A stretch of 27,283 nt of DNA from JBKPCD01 sp046727175 (GTDB lineage Bacteria; Acidobacteriota; Vicinamibacteria; Vicinamibacterales; 2-12-FULL-66-21). The stretch is from NCBI GenBank assembly GCA_046727175.1, contig JBKPCD010000023.1:1-27283 (forward strand), given 5' to 3'. The position numbers were made by a program, and so were the translations under genes. The notes beneath the pieces were generated by a model that was given only the letters and a program-made list of their open reading frames with translations, did no database searches and was not told the origin of the DNA. Of the stretch, positions 24,370-27,283 are shown piece after piece (the first letter of the stretch is position 1; each line of letters begins with the position of its first letter).

Positions 24370-25515
24370 CTATCCGAGCAGCGGCATCACATGAACCGCT
24401 GGAAGGAGGTGAAGATTACCAGCGGCAAACCATGGCCAGAACCGGCTGTTGCGCTGCTCGCTCAAGAGCAGGATGTTGAAGCCGACCGTCATCGGGAGCA
24501 GCACGCGTGTGATGGCTCCGGTCACAGGCTGTGCGAGCTCGCGATCCACCACGAACATCAGAACCGCGTACGCCACGGCGATGCGCCACCAGGGGGCTAG
24601 GTACTCGGGGCGCGCAAGCACATACACCGCTTGCACCGCTAGGGCGAACAACAGGCAGAATATCAGCGCATCCCCCGAGAAGACACCGCCGTGGGTCAAG
24701 GCGATGTACGAGCTTCGCCAGACTTGCGCGATCGCGGTGCCAGGCAGCACGAGAGCATCAGTGCCCGCGAGGAGTGTCGAACGATAGATCGATCGTAGAT
24801 AGTCGTACCAGATCAGAAGTGGCATGACGGCGATGGCGAGTCGCATCCACTGGCGAGCGTTGGCAGGAATCGGCTGAGCAACGGTAATGAGCAGATTCGT
24901 TTCACGGCCGAGCGCAGATATCCCAGTCACCAACGCCGACAGAAGCGGATACCCGCGCTCGATCGCCACCACGGCCAATCCGATCAGCAGCAGACTGGGA
25001 CCGTCTAGCAATGCGAAGCGAACGGACCACATCATGCCGTGTGCGAACAAGCACGCGGTCCAGACGGTGAGTCCACGCATTGACGTCAGTGGAATCCACC
25101 GCGTCAGGAGTACCGCGAGTAGAAGCCAGCACGCAACATTCTGCCGGGCGTAGATTTCGATTACCCATGACGGCCGGCCAAAGCCGAGCACGTACGCCGT
25201 CCAGCTGAAGAGAATGCGGCGCGCGCGAAACGGGGCCAGATTCATGGCGTGGTCGGTCGCCGGGTCGCGCAGCAGCGGATCGAGCGCCAACTGTACGTAG
25301 AACTGACCGTCGTAGCTCGCCCAGGCTGGATTGTCGTGGTGCGCCACGGCGCGAAACGTCGGCGTTTCGTACTCGTGTCCAGCGGGCATGGCAAGAAGCG
25401 CCGTGAAGCCCGTGCCCGGATGATAAAATCGCGCCACCGACATCAGAAACATGATGACAAGGGCGGCCGCGCCGCTGCGGTATACCCACACCCTGGTCAT
25501 TGTGATCATCTTCAT
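24370..25515 (-). CDS. Polytopic membrane protein, GT-C/glycopolymer-type
   Basis: About 381 residues from ATG 25515 (or 25506); the open frame extends to 25623 but adds a charged segment that is not membrane-like. Roughly 9-10 hydrophobic segments are visible, starting with TM1 (SGAAALVIMFLMSVARF). The first non-cytoplasmic loop carries YDGQFYVQLALDPLLRDP and the next helix begins RARRILFSWTAYVLGFG. A (Y)DGQFYxxLAxDP loop between TM1 and TM2 occurs, from memory, in GT-C-like membrane proteins linked to cell-surface glycan formation, where the acidic residue is functional. That assignment is tentative. There is no ribosome binding site of quality. Its 5' end overlaps the divergent fragment at 25451, and no co-transcribed neighbour is visible. 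Confidence 0.75.
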   Translation of the reverse strand: MKMITMTRVWVYRSGAAALVIMFLMSVARFYHPGTGFTALLAMPAGHEYETPTFRAVAHHDNPAWASYDGQFYVQLALDPLLRDPATDHAMNLAPFRARRILFSWTAYVLGFGRPSWVIEIYARQNVACWLLLAVLLTRWIPLTSMRGLTVWTACLFAHGMMWSVRFALLDGPSLLLIGLAVVAIERGYPLLSALVTGISALGRETNLLITVAQPIPANARQWMRLAIAVMPLLIWYDYLRSIYRSTLLAGTDALVLPGTAIAQVWRSSYIALTHGGVFSGDALIFCLLFALAVQAVYVLARPEYLAPWWRIAVAYAVLMFVVDRELAQPVTGAITRVLLPMTVGFNILLLSEQRNSRFWPWFAAGNLHLLPAVHVMPLLG

Positions 25516-26049
25516 CGCGGTCGCATGCCACCATTCCCGCGACGATGTTTCTTGGGCTGCCGTCGATATGGTTCGTGAATTCGAGCGCGCCGAGCAGCAG
25601 CCGCCCTTGGGGTTCAAAATCACTACTCACTCAGTCGGCGGGGTCATCCGGCCCTCCATTCTAGTGCCGGTGCCAAGTCGCGCGATCTGGTCGTTGCCGC
25701 TGCCGCGACGCGGCCGCTTCCGAGCATTCCTGGCCCTCAGCACCAGCGCCAACAGTGCCGCAGTCCGATTCCGATTCGGCGTCTCCGACCTGCGGATCTA
25801 CGAGGGGCTCGCCCAGCAGACGATTACGGCGGATCGATACGCGTGGGTCGATTTCGGCGCCGATGTCTCAGCGTACGCCGGCGTCAAGTTCAGTCTGTTC
25901 TATCGGCCCGAGTCGAAAATCTGGCGCGTGGTCCTCGCGACGGATGTGGTCGGCGCGAGTCCAGCGACCGCCGTCTGGGGATCGCCGGAGATCCTGACCG
26001 ATCCGCCGCCGCGAGGGAGTACGCGACTCGCCGGCAACGGCTGCGGTAA
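25451..26049 (+). pseudogene. Truncated lipoprotein: N-terminal beta domain, rest missing
   Basis: ATG 25451 opens a lipoprotein signal (hydrophobic core THTLVIVIIFIAVAC, with lipobox AVAC). The mature part is a beta-rich domain of about 150 residues: VREFERAEQQP, IRPSILVPVPSRAIWSLPLP, RFRFGVSDLRIYEGLAQQTI, WVDFGADVSAYAGVKFSLFY and VVLATDVVGASPATAVWGSP. From memory this type of domain stands before the catalytic domain of sulfatase-like exported proteins in Acidobacteriota; I am not certain. After EILTD the coding sense shifts frame at the CCGCCGCCGCG stretch (about 26005-26016) into AREYATRRQRLR and stops at 26047-26049. No catalytic domain follows; the next DNA is an antisense adaptor fragment. 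The start overlaps the divergent membrane-protein gene by 65 bp. Confidence 0.6.
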
Positions 26050-26074
26050 CCAGTTGCGCCCGATCGTCCACCCG

Positions 26075-26525
26075 TTAGCTCTCACCAACTGGCTCATCGG
26101 GCGCCACCAAGACAACGACCCAGGCGGGACCGCCCGCGAGGATGCGCGTCAGCACATCGCCCTTGTTGACCACGGCGCCCACCTCGATGCTGAGAACCGA
26201 TACGACACCAGCCATCGTTGCGGTGACGTGAACGGGTTGCGTTTGCGCGCCGCTTGACGCCGTGTGCGCGTCGCGCAGCCCTTGCAGACGAGCACGCGCG
26301 GTCGTGCCCGCGGTTTCCGCTTCCTGGAGTTTCGCGACGCTCATGACCTGGGGCGTCAACTCACGCGCGCGCGCGGCTTCCGCCTCCGCTCTCGTCAACG
26401 ACCGGGATAACCATTGCCATGTGCGCTCAACGTTCGGCCGCGTCAATCTGTCCCGAGCGCTCGGCAGCTTGAGTGTGCAGCTGAGTCAATCTCCGCGTCT
26501 CACGTCTGTGCGGAGTCTCTTGACA
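26075..26525 (-). pseudogene. Fragment of a HlyD-type efflux adaptor, frameshifted and truncated
   Basis: Read on the minus strand, 26446-26075 gives an alpha-hairpin (TRAEAEAARARELTPQVMSV, AKLQEAETAGTTARARLQGL) followed by a lipoyl half (VHVTATMAGVVSVLSIEVGA, VVNKGDVLTRILAGGPAWVV) and a stop after APDEPVGES. This is adaptor architecture. Upstream the sense continues in another frame (RRLTQLHTQAAERSGQIDAA) until a TGA at 26427-26429, indicating a frameshift near 26430-26445. The signal peptide, first lipoyl half and beta-barrel are all absent. It is not a copy of either intact adaptor in the window as far as can be judged by eye. Its stop lies about 25 bp from the end of the truncated lipoprotein, so two broken genes face each other tail to tail. 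Confidence 0.6.
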
Positions 26526-26561
26526 GGCCGACCGAACACGCGTAACTTCGATTCATCTCAC

Positions 26562-26607
26562 GTGGCGATGGTCGCCACTCCTCCACGTCGGTCCAGACCA
26601 CGTGGAG
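26562..26607. repeat. Two back-to-back strong hairpins
   Basis: GTGGCGA (26562-26568) and TCGCCAC (26572-26578) form a perfect 7-bp stem with a 3-nt loop. Two bases later CTCCACGT (26581-26588) pairs with ACGTGGAG (26600-26607), and inside it GGTC (26590-26593) pairs with GACC (26596-26599), giving a 12-pair stem with one bulged C. There is no T-tract and no gene ends here, so a simple terminator is unlikely. A REP-type element, mobile-element end or structured RNA are options. Confidence 0.5.
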
Positions 26608-27018
26608 CCCGGCTCGAGCTCGTAGCCCTAGAGGCACAGCACGAGCCAATCCAACACCCGGGACGATCGCAGCCGGTACTGAATAGCCCGAGACGACCTG
26701 AGGCCACTCGAGGCTCCGGCACGCAGCGATCGGCGCTCATCACCGATGCCGAGCGCCAGCCAACCAACCGGGTGAAACCACACGTTTCATGGCCCTATTC
26801 GCGAGACCTCGTGGTAGCGCCTCGCGGCAGTGGCAGGGCAGTTCGACGTGCGCGGAACATTTCCTGCGCGTCGCGCCCATTCGTGAGCCGATCGAAGCGG
26901 GCCTAGTCCGCTAGGCTGCGACCAGGAACAAGACCTCGTCGCTGCGTTCGGCCTCTTGACCCGACGGCATGCGCGGTCATACGCCGGCATCGCCTCGGTC
27001 CTCCGAGCCGGCCGCCCG

Positions 27019-27048
27019 CGAGTGAACGACTATAGCGTCCTTCACTCG
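27019..27048. repeat. 8-bp inverted repeat upstream of the excisionase-like gene
   Basis: CGAGTGAA (27019-27026) and CGAGTGAA's exact inverse TTCACTCG (27041-27048) flank 14 bp containing TATAGC. A further TTCACTC lies at 27073-27079, 32 bp (about three helical turns) from the second arm. All lie within 115 bp upstream of the ATG at 27134. This suits an operator or a recombination-factor binding region, but function is unproven. Confidence 0.45.
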
Positions 27049-27133
27049 GGGCGGCATCCACCGGCTCGCGTCTTCACTCAACTCCAGCGCGGCACGCTCG
27101 TGGTGCGACGCCGACAGCTGTTCGGAGGACGTC

Positions 27134-27283
27134 ATGAGAAGGAACATGTACTCGCATTCAGACCACCCCGACGCGGACACTCGGCTCGCCGCCGGCGCGA
27201 CGGCGGAAATCGGGTCGCTGCCGAACCGGCTGCTGACCGCGTTCGAGGTCGCCGAGTTTGTCGGCTGCCACGAGGAAACCGTT
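27134..27283 (+). CDS. Excisionase/MerR-type helix-turn-helix protein, 3' end outside window
   Basis: ATG 27134 follows GGAGG by 6 nt, a strong start. The 50 visible residues have a polar N-terminus of about 33 residues and then LLTAFEVAEFVGCHEETV, which matches the beginning of the AlpA/Xis-type winged HTH (LLTxxEVAExLGCxxxTVRR). The recognition helix would follow past the window edge. Such proteins act as directionality factors for tyrosine recombinases of integrative elements, or as small transcription regulators. The first nearby features on the left are pseudogenes and palindromes, which fits an element boundary, but no integrase is visible, so the mobile-element role remains inference. 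Confidence 0.75.
   Translation, partial: MRRNMYSHSDHPDADTRLAAGATAEIGSLPNRLLTAFEVAEFVGCHEETV

Larger units (their letters stand above)
26526..27133. other. Non-coding stretch with many inverted repeats
   Basis: I see no frame with convincing coding character over these 608 bp. Several inverted repeats are present: 26562-26578, 26581-26607, 26732-26757 (GGCGCTC/GAGCGCC), 26773-26789 (TGAAAC/GTTTCA), 26800-26826 (CGCGAG/CTCGCG), 26901-26916 (GCCTAG/CTAGGC) and 27019-27048. The 6-bp ones may be chance in GC-rich DNA; the first two and the last are stronger. No tRNA was recognised. Confidence 0.5.

Noticed and set aside
26540..26610. Integron attC-like site
   Set aside because: The tandem hairpins prompted the idea, but the required core motifs (RYYYAAC and GTTRRRY) are not found at the ends.
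26558..26767. 69-codon minus-strand frame
   Set aside because: It covers the hairpin region, is Arg/Ser/Cys-rich and shows no domain or ribosome binding site.
1..27283. CRISPR arrays, tRNA or rRNA genes
   Set aside because: No regularly spaced repeats, no tRNA cloverleaf or T-loop pattern with matching arms, and no rRNA motifs were seen on either strand.

Overview
The window is high-GC bacterial DNA with dense, mostly complete genes, small overlaps between co-directional genes and many exported proteins. The mix (DUF5916 outer-membrane protein, paired RND efflux operons, DUF1259, DUF1080/LamG-like and YncE-like exported proteins, FtsX/MacB permease) fits a soil- or sediment-type Acidobacteriota, perhaps Vicinamibacteria. 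There is no rRNA or other marker gene, so this placement is an inference at moderate to low confidence.

Layout. (A) 1-298: C-terminal end of a DUF1080-type exported protein. (B) 462-9048, minus strand: a probable five-gene operon. In transcription order it encodes a TolC-like outer-membrane factor, an HAE-type RND permease, a HlyD-type adaptor, an exported low-molecular-weight phosphatase/arsenate-reductase-like protein and a DUF5916 barrel protein. (C) 9049-9177: divergent control region with an 11-bp-spaced direct repeat of the PhoB/OmpR type. (D) 9178-15996, plus strand: OmpR-family response regulator, histidine kinase, duplicated-domain DUF1259 protein, glycine-rich secreted protein, LamG/DUF1080-like secreted protein, YncE-like beta-propeller and a lone MacB/FtsX permease. 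The first three genes overlap by 4 nt at each junction. (E) 16013-22379, minus strand: a heavy-metal RND operon led by a small His-rich exported protein, then TolC-like, CusB-like and CusA-like proteins, with a well-formed near-leaderless promoter at 22388-22417. (F) 22483-23996, plus strand: the C-terminal stump of a TetR-type regulator, an intact secreted protein of unknown family and a decayed small cupin-like gene. (G) 24370-27133: a polytopic membrane protein, two truncated gene fragments that meet tail to tail near 26050-26075, and about 600 bp of non-coding DNA rich in inverted repeats. (H) 27134-end: start of an excisionase-type helix-turn-helix protein that runs off the window.

How it fits together. 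The kinase/regulator pair probably senses an envelope or toxic-compound/metal signal. It likely controls the divergent efflux operon B through the repeat at 9110-9126, and possibly its own operon D of exported proteins. Operon E is a second, CusCBA-like export system; the TetR relic next to it may be what is left of its former repressor. The right end looks like an accessory boundary: pseudogenes, broken fragments, palindromes and then an excisionase-like gene.
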